The position numbers and the translations under genes were made by a program. Source: Citrobacter gillenii (GTDB lineage Bacteria; Pseudomonadota; Gammaproteobacteria; Enterobacterales; Enterobacteriaceae). Taken from it: a stretch of DNA of 64,000 nucleotides. The notes beneath the pieces were generated by a model. It searched no databases. It was not told where the DNA came from and saw only the letters and a program-made list of their open reading frames with translations. Location: NCBI RefSeq assembly GCF_013337685.1, contig NZ_SUQN01000009.1, positions 62,001 to 126,000 on the forward strand, in the 5' to 3' direction. Below are positions 1 to 8,946 of the stretch, piece after piece. Position 1 is the stretch's first letter, and every line of letters begins with the position of its first letter.

Positions 1-492
1 GGTGTGGCACTCTGGCTATCGGCGGGCATGCACATCAATGAAACACTGTTTCTGTTACATGATTTTTGTGAACTATATCACATCTGTTCGTTTGTTCACC
101 AGTGCGGGACGCTCTTTTTATTGTTTAATAGCCTTTATTAAATTGTGGTTATAGGATGTGGTGAGAGAATGCATCATTCGTAATAGAAGGTGTATTTACG
201 CTGCTTGTTATCTTTATCCTAAATTAATCTTTAAAAAAATTTATGTATTTTTTATGCGAAGCCCGTATAACGCGTATAAAACATTACGACTTTTACAGTG
301 TGCTATTTTCAAATAAGCTTAACTTTAAGTTTGCCTTACGGAAAAAGAATATCATCATCCGCTATTATCAGACTTTTACATAGAGACGGCGGTTGCGAAT
401 GTTGATAGATTCATACAACTTAACTAGCCGGCGTTTATAGCATCCTGCCTTGATGGGTACTGGCATATACGATACAGGGAAATAGGGCTGAC
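1..492. other. Intergenic region upstream of pdeC
   Basis: No gene could be supported here. The stretch is AT-rich from about 180 to 330 and probably carries the pdeC promoter, but I cannot pick one -10/-35 pair with confidence. In E. coli the neighbours on this side are ssb and yjcB; neither is recognisable in these bases. Confidence 0.4.
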
Positions 493-2079
493 ATGACTCA
501 CAGTGCGCGACGTAAGACGCTGAGGTTCCTTGGAACACTCACGGTGGTATTGCTCCCCGTGGTACTGGCGTTATGGTTTGCTCATGTCAGGGCGACGTCC
601 GAAACCCGCAATCAACTCCGCACTTTTGCGCAGCTGGCCCTCAATAAAACGGAGCTGGTGATCCAGCAAGCCGATCTCGCGCGTGATATGGCACAACTGT
701 ATCAAGGGGAGATGTGTACCCCGGCGCATCAAAAAAGTATGCTGAATATTATTCGTGGGCGTTTATATATCAGCGATCTCATTTATGCGCAGGGCGATCA
801 TTTTTTGTGCTCAACGTCGATGGTGCCGCCAGCCTCATATATTATGCCCACCGCTGACTATAAGCGGACGCCGGACATCTCCATTTATTACTATCGCGAT
901 ACGCCGTTTTTTTCTGGCTACAGAATGACGTATATGCAAAGAGGAAACTACGTTGTCGTTATCAATCCTTTATCCTACAGCGAGGTCATGTCTGATGATC
1001 CGGACCTTGCCTGGGGTGTCTATGATACGGTAACGGATAGCTTTTTCTCTGCCAGTGAAGGGTCAAACGTTGCGCAATTACTGCCGCTGGTACGCGGCGA
1101 TGCCCCGACATTCCAGCAAGACGATCGTTTCTATACCATCGTGCATTCAGAAAAGCGGCCCATTGCGGTTATTGTGTCGACCACGGACGATCGCGTTGAT
1201 CAGAATTTCTATCATGAAGCTGTACTAACGCTCCCTTTCGGCGTGATCTGTAGCATCCTGATCCTACTGATGTGGTGGCGTACGCGCCAACAATACTATT
1301 CTCCTCGCCGTCTGTTAAAACGCGCGCTCAAAAAACGCCAGCTTTGCCTGCATTACCAGCCGATCATTGATATCAAAAATGGTCAATGCGTTGGGGCCGA
1401 GGCGCTGTTGCGCTGGCCCGGTTGCAAAGGTGAGGTCATGAGTCCGACAGAATTCATTCCGCTGGCGGAAAAGGAAGGGATGATTGAGAAGATAACGGAT
1501 TATGTGGTCGAAGAAGTGTTCAACGATTTGGGCTATTTTCTGTCAGCACACCCTCAGCTTTACATCTCAATAAATCTCTCTGCCTCCGACTTTCATTCAT
1601 CCCGGCTGATCGCGCTGATTGCTGAAAAATCACGCGACTACTCTGTACGTTCGCAGCAAATCAAGGTTGAAGTCACCGAGCGCGGATTTATTGATTTGCA
1701 GAAGATGACCCCGGTTATTCAGGCATTTCGTCAGGCGGGTTATGAAGTCGCGTTTGATGATTTTGGGACTGGGTATTCCAATCTGCACAATCTGTCTTCG
1801 TTGAATGTGGATATTCTGAAGATCGATAAATCGTTTATCAGTACGCTGACCACCAACAGTACCAGCCACATGATTGCCGAACATATCATCGAAATGGCGC
1901 AAAGTTTACACCTGAAGACAATTGCAGAAGGGGTCGAAACAGCGGATCAAATCAGCTGGCTGCTGGAGCGCGGCGTACAGTTTTGTCAGGGATGGTACTT
2001 TGCGAAAGCATTGCCGCCGCAGGAGTTCATGCACTGGGTTAAGCGCTCGCCCGCCATACTGACGCAGGGCGGGCAATAA
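493..2079 (+). CDS. pdeC: CSS-motif cyclic di-GMP phosphodiesterase PdeC
   Basis: Membrane-bound phosphodiesterase that hydrolyses cyclic di-GMP. The 528-residue protein has a membrane helix near residues 12-28, a periplasmic CSS-type sensor region with a cysteine in HFLCSTS (about residue 100), a second helix near 243-262, and a cytoplasmic EAL domain. The EAL signature is visible as GAEALLRW near residue 302, with DDFGTGYSNL near 421 and AEGVET near 477, so the metal and substrate residues look intact. In the E. coli homologue (YjcC) the periplasmic cysteines respond to DsbA/DsbB redox state; that is family knowledge. It is followed convergently by soxS with only 2 bases between the stop codons, the same order as in E. 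coli. Confidence 0.93.
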   Translation: MTHSARRKTLRFLGTLTVVLLPVVLALWFAHVRATSETRNQLRTFAQLALNKTELVIQQADLARDMAQLYQGEMCTPAHQKSMLNIIRGRLYISDLIYAQGDHFLCSTSMVPPASYIMPTADYKRTPDISIYYYRDTPFFSGYRMTYMQRGNYVVVINPLSYSEVMSDDPDLAWGVYDTVTDSFFSASEGSNVAQLLPLVRGDAPTFQQDDRFYTIVHSEKRPIAVIVSTTDDRVDQNFYHEAVLTLPFGVICSILILLMWWRTRQQYYSPRRLLKRALKKRQLCLHYQPIIDIKNGQCVGAEALLRWPGCKGEVMSPTEFIPLAEKEGMIEKITDYVVEEVFNDLGYFLSAHPQLYISINLSASDFHSSRLIALIAEKSRDYSVRSQQIKVEVTERGFIDLQKMTPVIQAFRQAGYEVAFDDFGTGYSNLHNLSSLNVDILKIDKSFISTLTTNSTSHMIAEHIIEMAQSLHLKTIAEGVETADQISWLLERGVQFCQGWYFAKALPPQEFMHWVKRSPAILTQGGQ

Positions 2080-2081
2080 TT

Positions 2082-2405
2082 CTACAAACGATGGCGATAG
2101 TCGCTGGGGGTTCGATCAAACTCGCGGCGGAACACACGTGAGAATGTTTGTTGCGATACATAGCCGAGATCCATCGCAATATCAAAAATAGGTCGCTCAG
2201 TATTGCGTAGCTCAACGGCGGCCAGCAGCAGTCGACGCTGACGAATATAGTCGCCTAACGTCTGGCGCATCACCGTACGGAACATTCGCTGTAAATACCA
2301 CTTTGAATAACCTGATTTTTTCGCGACCGCTTCGATATTCAGCGGTTGGTCGATATGTTCATCAATCCATTCAATAAGTGTCTGAATAATTTGCTGATGG
2401 GACAT
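2082..2405 (-). CDS. soxS: Superoxide response transcription activator SoxS
   Basis: AraC/XylS-family activator of 107 residues that consists only of the two-helix-turn-helix DNA-binding domain. It turns on the superoxide and redox-drug regulon (sodA, zwf, fumC, micF and others). The sequence carries the characteristic second motif FDIAMDLGYVSQQTFSRVF and matches E. coli SoxS nearly throughout. It is transcribed divergently from soxR across an 86-base spacer containing the SoxR operator, so its expression depends on oxidised SoxR. The length is the family standard and nothing looks damaged. Confidence 0.97.
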   Translation of the reverse strand: MSHQQIIQTLIEWIDEHIDQPLNIEAVAKKSGYSKWYLQRMFRTVMRQTLGDYIRQRRLLLAAVELRNTERPIFDIAMDLGYVSQQTFSRVFRREFDRTPSDYRHRL

Positions 2406-2462
2406 ATGGCAGCCTCTTTCTCAGTATTCGATTCGTCGTTTTGTCTGTCGGCGAGTATAATT

Positions 2463-2480
2463 CCTCAAGTTAACTTGAGG
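2463..2480. promoter_or_regulatory. SoxR operator (sox box) in the soxS promoter
   Basis: A perfect 18-bp palindrome, CCTCAAGTTAACTTGAGG, lies 12 bases before the soxR start and 57 bases before the soxS start. This is the known SoxR binding sequence placed between the -35 and -10 of the soxS promoter; SoxR, a MerR-family protein, distorts the overlong spacer when its iron-sulfur cluster is oxidised. The same site also covers the soxR promoter, giving autorepression. Confidence 0.93.
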
Positions 2481-2491
2481 TAAAGCGATTT

Positions 2492-2950
2492 ATGGAAAAG
2501 AAATTACCCCGGATTAAAGCGCTGCTCACCCCTGGTGAAGTGGCAAAGCGTAGCGGCGTGGCAGTATCGACCCTGCATTTCTATGAAAGCAAAGGGTTAA
2601 TCAGCAGCATGCGCAATAGCGGTAATCAGCGTCGATACAAACGAGATGTGCTGCGTTATGTGGCCATCATCAAGATTGCTCAACGGATTGGTATTCCGCT
2701 GGCAACAATTGGTGATGCGTTGGGTGTATTACCCGAAGGCCACTCGCTCAGTGCGAAGGAGTGGAGGCAGCTTTCTTCACAATGGCGCGAAGAGCTTGAC
2801 CGACGCATTCATACTCTGGTGGCACTACGCGATGAGCTGGACGGCTGTATTGGCTGCGGCTGTTTGTCACGCAGTGATTGTCCGTTGCGTAACCCAGGCG
2901 ATCAGCTTGGTGAGCAGGGGACTGGGGCGCGATTGCTGGAAGATGATTGA
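2492..2950 (+). CDS. soxR: Redox-sensing MerR-family regulator SoxR
   Basis: Homodimeric sensor with a [2Fe-2S] cluster; oxidation or nitrosylation of the cluster turns it into an activator of soxS. The 152-residue protein has the N-terminal MerR winged helix ([20 protein letters not shown], about residues 12-31), a dimerisation helix, and the cluster-binding motif [12 protein letters not shown] near residues 119-130 with all four cysteines. The start at the first ATG follows the sox operator by 12 bases. The far C-terminal tail is variable in the family. Confidence 0.97.
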   Translation: MEKKLPRIKALLTPGEVAKRSGVAVSTLHFYESKGLISSMRNSGNQRRYKRDVLRYVAIIKIAQRIGIPLATIGDALGVLPEGHSLSAKEWRQLSSQWREELDRRIHTLVALRDELDGCIGCGCLSRSDCPLRNPGDQLGEQGTGARLLEDD

Positions 2951-2976
2951 TGAGTTTGAAACCGGTGATGGGTATA

Positions 2977-3009
2977 AAACTAAAGCGCCACAACTGGGCG
3001 CTTTAGTTT
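2977..3009 (-). terminator. Strong hairpin after soxR, terminator in either direction
   Basis: A perfect 13-bp stem (AAACTAAAGCGCC / GGCGCTTTAGTTT) with a 7-base loop starts 26 bases after the soxR stop. On the minus strand the stem ends in TTTTAT, fitting an intrinsic terminator for a leftward transcript such as RyjA. On the plus strand it would end soxR mRNA with a weaker U tract. Confidence 0.6.
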
Positions 3010-3144
3010 GGTTCCGGTCTTTGTCTTTCACTCTATCCCGCTGGTTCACGGGAGGGTTTCCCCCGACATCAACACCCCTCAGTCGAGCACGTAGTGGAGG
3101 TTCCGGTCTGTGTTGATAAAGTAATTGTAAGCCACCCCAGGACA

Positions 3145-3169
3145 ATTGCCAGTCAATTGGCGGTTTTTT
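3145..3169 (+). terminator. Possible intrinsic terminator
   Basis: A short GC stem, GCC/GGC extended by wobble pairs, is followed directly by six T residues. It could end rightward read-through from soxR before the ghxP promoter region. The stem is short, so confidence is limited. Confidence 0.35.
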
Positions 3170-3278
3170 AGCCGAAATTTTTCCTGCATCTTCACCTGTT
3201 TTCCTGTGCGACTTTTCGCCTGAAATAGTAGCGCATGTTGCAATAACCCAGCGAAATTTGTTGCCAGATTGCGCATTA

Positions 3279-3294
3279 ACGATAACGTTTGCGC
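3279..3294 (-). promoter_or_regulatory. PurR-like operator upstream of ghxP (distal)
   Basis: Read on the minus strand the site is GCGCAAACGTTATCGT, which agrees with the PurR consensus ACGCAAACGTTTTCGT at 14 of 16 positions. Two weaker copies of the AAACGTTT core occur at 3422-3437 and 3475-3490. Purine repression of a purine permease is sensible, but binding is inferred. Confidence 0.5.
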
Positions 3295-3421
3295 ATCGGT
3301 TGGCTATTTCTTGTGCGCTATAAGAAGAAATGCATAAAAAGCGGCAAAGTTCTGTTGAAAACCGCCGTATGATCGCAGGATAATCGTTTGCTTTTTTTTA
3401 CCACCCGTTTTTTATGCGTGA

Positions 3422-3437
3422 AGCTAAACGTTTGCTT
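3422..3437 (-). promoter_or_regulatory. PurR-like operator upstream of ghxP (middle)
   Basis: AAGCAAACGTTTAGCT on the minus strand matches the PurR consensus at 12 of 16 positions with an intact central core. It lies about 113 bases before the ghxP start. Confidence 0.4.
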
Positions 3438-3549
3438 TTTTGCGACACCCCTTTTGGCGCAAACCTGGCACATGGAGAAAACGTTTAGCAGGCAGTGGAT
3501 TGTCCATCACGCATATTGACGAAAAATAAACTCTCAGGGGATGTTTTCT

Positions 3550-4899
3550 ATGTCTACGCCTTCAGCGCGTACCGGCGGCTCACTCGACGCCTGGTTTAAA
3601 ATTTCGCACCGCGGCAGTACCGTTCGTCAGGAAGTCGTTGCCGGATTAACGACGTTCCTGGCAATGGTCTACTCCGTCATTGTGGTTCCGGGGATGTTGG
3701 GTAAAGCCGGGTTCCCACCGGCTGCAGTTTTCGTAGCGACCTGCCTGGTAGCAGGCGTGGGTTCTATTGTAATGGGCCTGTGGGCAAACCTGCCGCTGGC
3801 GATTGGTTGCGCTATCTCGCTGACGGCGTTTACCGCATTTAGCCTGGTGCTGGGGCAGCATATTAGCGTGCCAGTGGCGCTGGGTGCGGTGTTCCTGATG
3901 GGCGTCCTGTTTACCATTATTTCTGCGACCGGTATTCGTAGCTGGATCCTGCGCAACCTGCCGCAGGGCGTTGCGCACGGCACGGGGATTGGTATCGGCC
4001 TGTTCCTGCTGCTGATTGCGGCAAACGGCGTTGGGCTGGTGATTAAGAACCCACTGGACGGCCTGCCGGTTGCTCTGGGCGATTTCGATACCTTCCCGGT
4101 GATCATGTCGCTGATTGGCCTGGCGGTCATTATCGGCCTTGAAAAACTGAAAGTACCGGGCGGCATCCTGCTGACCATCATCGGTATTTCTGTTGTTGGC
4201 CTGATTTTCGACCCTACCGTGCATTTTTCCGGTATTTTTGCCATGCCTTCTTTGAGCGATGCGGAAGGGAATTCCCTGATCGGCAGCCTGGACATTATGG
4301 GGGCGTTGAACCCGATCGTCCTGCCGAGCGTATTGGCGCTGGTGATGACCGCCGTCTTCGATGCGACCGGGACTATCCGTGCCGTGGCGGGGCAGGCGAA
4401 TCTGCTGGATAAAGACGGACAGATTATTGATGGCGGTAAAGCGTTAACCACCGACTCCCTGAGCAGCGTGTTCTCTGGTCTGGTGGGGGCGGCTCCTGCG
4501 GCAGTGTATATTGAGTCCGCAGCGGGTACGGCGGCGGGTGGTAAAACCGGTCTGACCGCGATCACCGTCGGCGTGCTGTTCCTGTTGATCCTGTTCCTCT
4601 CTCCGCTCTCTTATCTGGTTCCTGCCTACGCGACCGCACCGGCGCTGATGTATGTCGGCCTGCTGATGCTGAGCAACGTAGCGAAAATTGACTTCGCAGA
4701 CTTTGTGGATGCGATGGCGGGTCTGGTGACTGCTGTGTTCATCGTGCTGACCTGTAACATCGTTACCGGCATTATGATCGGCTTTGCTACGCTGGTGATT
4801 GGACGCATTGTTTCCGGTGAATGGCGTAAACTGAACATCGGTACCGTAGTCATTTCTATCGCGCTGGTGGCCTTCTATGCCGGCGGCTGGGCAATCTGA
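3550..4899 (+). CDS. ghxP: Guanine/hypoxanthine permease GhxP
   Basis: Inner-membrane proton symporter for guanine and hypoxanthine (NCS2/AzgA family). The protein is 449 residues from the ATG at 3550, the same length as the E. coli protein YjcD, and is almost entirely hydrophobic helices. An ATG nine bases upstream (3541) directly abuts the AGGGG ribosome-binding site, so 3550 is the better start. Family signature stretches are conserved, including the [13 protein letters not shown] segment and the [20 protein letters not shown] segment that contribute to substrate binding. A single-gene unit ended by a clear terminator at 4922. PurR-like boxes upstream suggest repression by purines. Confidence 0.95.
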   Translation: MSTPSARTGGSLDAWFKISHRGSTVRQEVVAGLTTFLAMVYSVIVVPGMLGKAGFPPAAVFVATCLVAGVGSIVMGLWANLPLAIGCAISLTAFTAFSLVLGQHISVPVALGAVFLMGVLFTIISATGIRSWILRNLPQGVAHGTGIGIGLFLLLIAANGVGLVIKNPLDGLPVALGDFDTFPVIMSLIGLAVIIGLEKLKVPGGILLTIIGISVVGLIFDPTVHFSGIFAMPSLSDAEGNSLIGSLDIMGALNPIVLPSVLALVMTAVFDATGTIRAVAGQANLLDKDGQIIDGGKALTTDSLSSVFSGLVGAAPAAVYIESAAGTAAGGKTGLTAITVGVLFLLILFLSPLSYLVPAYATAPALMYVGLLMLSNVAKIDFADFVDAMAGLVTAVFIVLTCNIVTGIMIGFATLVIGRIVSGEWRKLNIGTVVISIALVAFYAGGWAI

Positions 4900-4921
4900 T
4901 TCTCACATCATGATGATCCTG

Positions 4922-4950
4922 AAAACGGGTGGCTTTTGCCGCCCGTTTTT
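4922..4950 (+). terminator. Intrinsic terminator of ghxP
   Basis: The stem ACGGGTGGC / GCCGCCCGT with a TTTT loop is followed by a T run. It begins about 23 bases after the ghxP stop codon and is a textbook rho-independent terminator. Confidence 0.9.
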
Positions 4951-5057
4951 ATTTTCGGAACACATCCCGTTGTCTTTTGCGTTACTCTGAGGAAGATAGA
5001 ATTGAGGCACGACGCCTCTCGTCGCATATCATAAGAAACATCGCAAACAGGGAACGC

Positions 5058-6704
5058 ATGGAAATCTTTTTTACCATACTCATCATGACCCTTGTGGTCT
5101 CGCTGTCGGGGGTAGTGACTCGCGTATTGCCCTTCCAACTCCCTTTACCCCTTATGCAGATCGCCATCGGCGCCTTGCTGGCGTGGCCGACGTTTGGTTT
5201 GCATGTGGAGTTCGACCCTGAACTGTTTTTGGTTCTGTTTATCCCGCCGCTGCTGTTTGCCGATGGCTGGAAGACGCCAACGCGTGAGTTTCTCGAGCAT
5301 GGGCGAGAGATTTTCGGCCTTGCGCTGGCGCTCGTGCTGGTCACGGTGGTCGGAATAGGCTTTATGATTTACTGGCTGGTGCCGGGCATTCCGCTGATCC
5401 CGGCTTTTGCGCTGGCCGCCGTGCTGTCGCCAACTGACGCCGTGGCACTTTCTGGCATTGTCGGTGAAGGCCGCATCCCGAAGAAAATCATGGGCATCCT
5501 GCAGGGCGAAGCGTTAATGAACGACGCCTCCGGCCTGGTTTCACTCAAGTTTGCTGTCGCGGTGGCGATGGGCACGATGGTGTTTACCGTCGGCGGCGCG
5601 ACGGTTGAATTCTTCAAGGTGGCAATTGGCGGTATCCTGGCTGGGTTTGTTGTCAGCTGGCTGTACGGTCGCTCCCTGCGTTTTCTCAGCCGCTGGGGTG
5701 GCGATGAGCCAGCCACGCAAATCGTCCTGTTGTTCCTGCTGCCGTTTGCCTCTTATCTGATTGCGGAACATATCGGTGTTTCCGGGATCCTCGCGGCGGT
5801 GGCGGCCGGGATGACGATTACCCGTTCAGGTGTCATGCGCCGTGCTCCGCTGGCGATGCGCTTACGTGCAAACAGTACCTGGGCCATGCTCGAGTTCGTG
5901 TTTAACGGCATGGTCTTCCTGCTGTTAGGGCTGCAGTTACCGGGTATTCTGGAGTCTTCGCTGGCGGCGGCAGACGCCGATCCGAATGTCGAAATGTGGA
6001 TGCTGTTTACCGATATCGTGCTGATCTATGCGGCACTGATGCTGGTGCGTTTTGGCTGGCTGTGGACCATGAAAAACTTCAGCATGCGCTTTCTGAAGAA
6101 GAAGCCGATGGAGTTTGGCTCGTGGACCACGCGCGAAATCCTGATCGCATCCTTTGCGGGTGTGCGTGGGGCTATCACGCTGGCTGGTGTCCTTTCTATT
6201 CCGCTATTGTTGCCTGACGGCAGCGGCTTCCCTGCACGTTATGAGCTGATCTTCCTTGCAGCCGGTGTGATTCTGTTTTCACTGTTTGTTGGCGTGGTGA
6301 TGCTGCCGATCCTGCTGCAGCATCTTGAAGTGGCGGATCACTCGCAGCAGCAAAAAGAGATCCGCATTGCCCGTGCCGCGACGGCGGAAGTGGCGATTGT
6401 AGCCATCCAGAAAATGGAAGAGCGTCTGGCTGCGGATAGCGAAGAGAATATTGATAATCAGCTGCTGACCGAGGTGAGCTCGCGGGTGATTGGTAACCTG
6501 CGCCGTCGTGCTGATGGGCGAAACGACGTGGAAAGCTCGATGCAGGAAGAAAACCTCGAACGGCGTTTCCGTCTGGCGGCGCTGCGCTCGGAGCGTGCAG
6601 AGCTGTATCATCTGCGCGCCACCCGTGAAATCAGCAATGAAACGCTGCAGAAACTGCTGCACGATCTGGATTTGCTGGAAGCACTGCTGATAGAGAATCA
6701 ATAA
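5058..6704 (+). CDS. yjcE: Putative Na+/H+ antiporter YjcE (CPA1 family)
   Basis: Predicted cation/proton antiporter of the inner membrane. From the ATG at 5058, preceded by GGGAAC, the protein has 548 residues, close to the E. coli length. The first 420 residues hold about 12 membrane helices with the CPA1 signature around SPTDAVALSGIVGEGRIP and the LQGEALMNDASGLVSLKFA segment, which contains the ion-binding acidic residue. The last 130 residues form a charged, helical cytoplasmic tail. A longer reading frame opens at 4929 but overlaps the ghxP terminator and is unlikely to be used. The physiological role of YjcE is not well established. Confidence 0.9.
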   Translation: MEIFFTILIMTLVVSLSGVVTRVLPFQLPLPLMQIAIGALLAWPTFGLHVEFDPELFLVLFIPPLLFADGWKTPTREFLEHGREIFGLALALVLVTVVGIGFMIYWLVPGIPLIPAFALAAVLSPTDAVALSGIVGEGRIPKKIMGILQGEALMNDASGLVSLKFAVAVAMGTMVFTVGGATVEFFKVAIGGILAGFVVSWLYGRSLRFLSRWGGDEPATQIVLLFLLPFASYLIAEHIGVSGILAAVAAGMTITRSGVMRRAPLAMRLRANSTWAMLEFVFNGMVFLLLGLQLPGILESSLAAADADPNVEMWMLFTDIVLIYAALMLVRFGWLWTMKNFSMRFLKKKPMEFGSWTTREILIASFAGVRGAITLAGVLSIPLLLPDGSGFPARYELIFLAAGVILFSLFVGVVMLPILLQHLEVADHSQQQKEIRIARAATAEVAIVAIQKMEERLAADSEENIDNQLLTEVSSRVIGNLRRRADGRNDVESSMQEENLERRFRLAALRSERAELYHLRATREISNETLQKLLHDLDLLEALLIENQ

Positions 6705-6710
6705 ACGGTA

Positions 6711-6880
<170 letters not shown>

Positions 6881-6978
6881 AATCTATCATTACGGAATTT
6901 GCGAGCCGCTTTCCTGAACTGATCTGTTTGTCTTGTCGATTCCCTCTTTTCTCCATACGGTTAAGAAAAGGGGGAAAC

Positions 6979-7470
6979 ATGTCTGATTATCGGCGTCACT
7001 ACATCAACGGTGGGACATGGTTTTTTACGGTGAATCTACAAGACCGCAGAAGCCATCTTTTAACATCAAAAATCTATCATCTTCGCAGTGCTATTTCCGA
7101 GGTAAACAAGGTTAAACCTTTCCATATCAATGCGTGGGTCGTCTTACCTGAGCATATGCATTGCATCTGGACGCTGCCTGAAAATGACGCTGATTTTTCG
7201 TCCCGCTGGCGGGAAATTAAAAAGCATTTCACCCGATCGTTATCCGTCAGGCATATCTGGCAACCTCGCTTTTGGGAACATACCATTCGTGATGAGCGCG
7301 ATTATTGCCAGCATGTGGATTACATTTATATTAATCCTGTGAAACATGGTTGGGCGCAGCAGGTGAAGTCATGGCCTTTTTCAACGTTTCATCGTGATGT
7401 TAAATTGGGGTTGTATCCGGAGAACTGGGCAGGTGAGATAACGGACCTCCGTGCTGGTGAACGTGCCTGA
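6979..7470 (+). CDS. rayT: REP-associated tyrosine transposase (RAYT)
   Basis: Single-copy, domesticated IS200/IS605-like Y1 transposase thought to nick and move REP/BIME sequences. The chosen ATG at 6979 follows AGGGGG with 6 bases of spacing and gives 163 residues, about the E. coli RayT length (165). The HUH metal-binding motif is visible as EHMHCIW (about residues 68-74), and the catalytic tyrosine region as RDYCQHVDYIYINPVKHGW near 110-128. The gene sits exactly between two REP clusters, and its stop codon TGA is part of the downstream REP. In E. coli the gene is elsewhere on the chromosome, so this copy marks an independent location. Confidence 0.9.
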   Translation: MSDYRRHYINGGTWFFTVNLQDRRSHLLTSKIYHLRSAISEVNKVKPFHINAWVVLPEHMHCIWTLPENDADFSSRWREIKKHFTRSLSVRHIWQPRFWEHTIRDERDYCQHVDYIYINPVKHGWAQQVKSWPFSTFHRDVKLGLYPENWAGEITDLRAGERA

Positions 7471-7541
7471 TAGCGCTACGCTTATCAGGCCTACGGAACG
7501 CAATTGTAGGCCGGATAAGGCGATTACGCCGCCATCCGGCA
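7465..7541. repeat. BIME: REP pair downstream of rayT
   Basis: A gcctgatagcgc...tatcaggcc unit is followed by an inverted taggccggataagg...gccatccggc unit. It overlaps the rayT stop codon and ends 3 bases before the stop codon of the convergent LysR gene. Confidence 0.92.
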
Positions 7542-7543
7542 AC

Positions 7544-8434
7544 TTACGTCTCCTGCGTTAACCAAAACCCTTCGCAGCATTTTAGCCACGCCTGTGCGCT
7601 GTGCGACAGATACACGCCTTCGCGCCAGATCATGCCCAACTGCCAGCGTAAATGGCTTTCCAGCGGGATCCAGCGTAGCGTCTGCTTATCCAGTTTTTGG
7701 CAAATGGGTTCTGGTAAAATGGCGATCCCAACTCCGGCTTGTACCATCGCAGCGAGGAAATCCCACTGTCCGCTGCGTACCGCAATGCGTGGCTTGACGT
7801 GGTGCTGGCTAAACAACTCCAGCAACTGACGGCTTAGGGCGAAATCTTCGTTGTAGATTAGCAGCGGGTGCTCGGCCAGCGCCTCGGGGGAAATAGAATC
7901 ACAGGTTGTCCACTGGCCGGAGCGCGGCACCAGCACGCAAAGCGGATGGCTGAAAAGCGGCAAGGTCGCCAGACCGCTCTCTTCTTCGACCGGTAGCGCC
8001 GTCATCGCCACATCCAGATCGCCGTTCATCACTGCCTGCTGGACGGTTAAGCCACCAAATTCTGATATTTTCAGCTCAACGCCGGGATAACGCTGGCGAA
8101 ACAGGCTGATGGGGCCGGCCATTAACATGCCGACCATCGGGGGGATACCGAGTCGCAGGATCCCCTTATTCAGATGGTTAATATCGCTCAGTTCTGCCTC
8201 AAGCTGGCGGAATTCGGCGAGGATTGCCAGGCCGCGTTCAAAGACGATACGTCCGGTATCGGTCAACAACAATCGCCGCCCGTCGCGGATTAGCAGCGTG
8301 CAGTTCAGCTCGTCTTCAAGGTTCTTCAACATTTTGCTGATGGTCGGCTGGGTGACAAACAGCTTCTCTGCCGCGCGGGTAAAGCTCTGCTGGCGAACCA
8401 CCTCAACAAAATATCGCAGCGTTCTGATATCCAT
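7544..8434 (-). CDS. LysR-family regulator of the adjacent cidAB-like genes
   Basis: A 296-residue LysR-type regulator: N-terminal winged helix-turn-helix (FTRAAEKLFVTQPTISKMLK, about residues 18-37) and a two-lobe effector domain from about 90. SD sequence AAGGA lies 6 bases before the ATG. It is transcribed divergently from a holin-like cidA/cidB pair, with about 100 bases between start codons. In Bacillus and Staphylococcus the same arrangement (CidR/YwbI beside cid/lrg genes) is tuned by acetate and pyruvate metabolism. A role as CidR-like activator is inferred from this context; the effector is unknown. Confidence 0.82.
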   Translation of the reverse strand: MDIRTLRYFVEVVRQQSFTRAAEKLFVTQPTISKMLKNLEDELNCTLLIRDGRRLLLTDTGRIVFERGLAILAEFRQLEAELSDINHLNKGILRLGIPPMVGMLMAGPISLFRQRYPGVELKISEFGGLTVQQAVMNGDLDVAMTALPVEEESGLATLPLFSHPLCVLVPRSGQWTTCDSISPEALAEHPLLIYNEDFALSRQLLELFSQHHVKPRIAVRSGQWDFLAAMVQAGVGIAILPEPICQKLDKQTLRWIPLESHLRWQLGMIWREGVYLSHSAQAWLKCCEGFWLTQET

Positions 8435-8535
8435 GATTATTCCTTAAGACTATGCCTGCAATGAGTTTAATTCATTTCAGTCCTTGGGGGAGGGTCTCTA
8501 TACTGGCGCTCTCTCTTTTTTACGGACATTCCCTC

Positions 8536-8946
8536 ATGGCTGTGGCGATTAGCCGCGTGACGCCTGCGGTTATTCATCGACTCCAGGTCCCCGTTCAGGT
8601 TCTGTTGTACGCAGGTTTATTTGTTTTTGCTCAATATCTTGTCTCCTGGCTACATTTGCCGCTTCCCGCCAACCTGGTCGGGATAGTACTGATGCTGGTG
8701 CTGATTGTGTGCAGGGTGATCCCGCTTAGCTGGATACGCGCAGGCGCCCGTTGGCTGCTGGCTGAAATGCTGCTGTTTTTTGTCCCGGCGGTTGTTGCCG
8801 TGGTGAACTATACGCACCTGTTGCTGGTGGATGGCTGGCGCATTTTTGCCGTTATTGCCATCAGCACGCTGATGGTGCTCGGTGCCACTGCGTGGGTGGT
8901 TGATAAAGTTTATCGCTATGAAATGAGCAGGTTAAACCGTGAGTAA
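8536..8946 (+). CDS. CidA/LrgA-family holin-like membrane protein
   Basis: Small membrane protein with about four hydrophobic helices; LrgA/CidA proteins work with an LrgB/CidB partner in murein hydrolase control or, as shown for plant and some bacterial homologues, in pyruvate or glycolate transport. I start it at the ATG at 8536, giving 136 residues, because a TATACT hexamer at about 8498 could be its -10. The frame is open to an ATG at 8452, which would add 28 residues that lie before this promoter. It overlaps the next gene by 8 bases, so the two are translationally linked. E. coli has a related pair, YohJ/YohK, elsewhere. Confidence 0.8.
   Translation: MAVAISRVTPAVIHRLQVPVQVLLYAGLFVFAQYLVSWLHLPLPANLVGIVLMLVLIVCRVIPLSWIRAGARWLLAEMLLFFVPAVVAVVNYTHLLLVDGWRIFAVIAISTLMVLGATAWVVDKVYRYEMSRLNRE

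Larger units (their letters stand above)
2951..3549. other. soxR-ghxP intergenic region
   Basis: About 600 bases without a supportable protein gene. It holds a long perfect hairpin just after soxR, a possible terminator at 3145-3169, three AAACGTTT-centred boxes before ghxP, and possibly the counterpart of the E. coli small RNA RyjA, which is encoded opposite the end of soxR. The sRNA cannot be proved by eye because its sequence is poorly constrained. Confidence 0.5.

Noticed and set aside
1-141. Open plus-strand frame running in from the left edge to a TAA
   Set aside because: Only 46 codons, with cysteine- and histidine-rich composition unlike its neighbours and no resemblance to Ssb or YjcB; treated as chance.
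3669-4565. Long minus-strand frame opposite ghxP
   Set aside because: Shadow of a GC-rich membrane-protein gene; arginine/proline/serine-rich product and no start signals.
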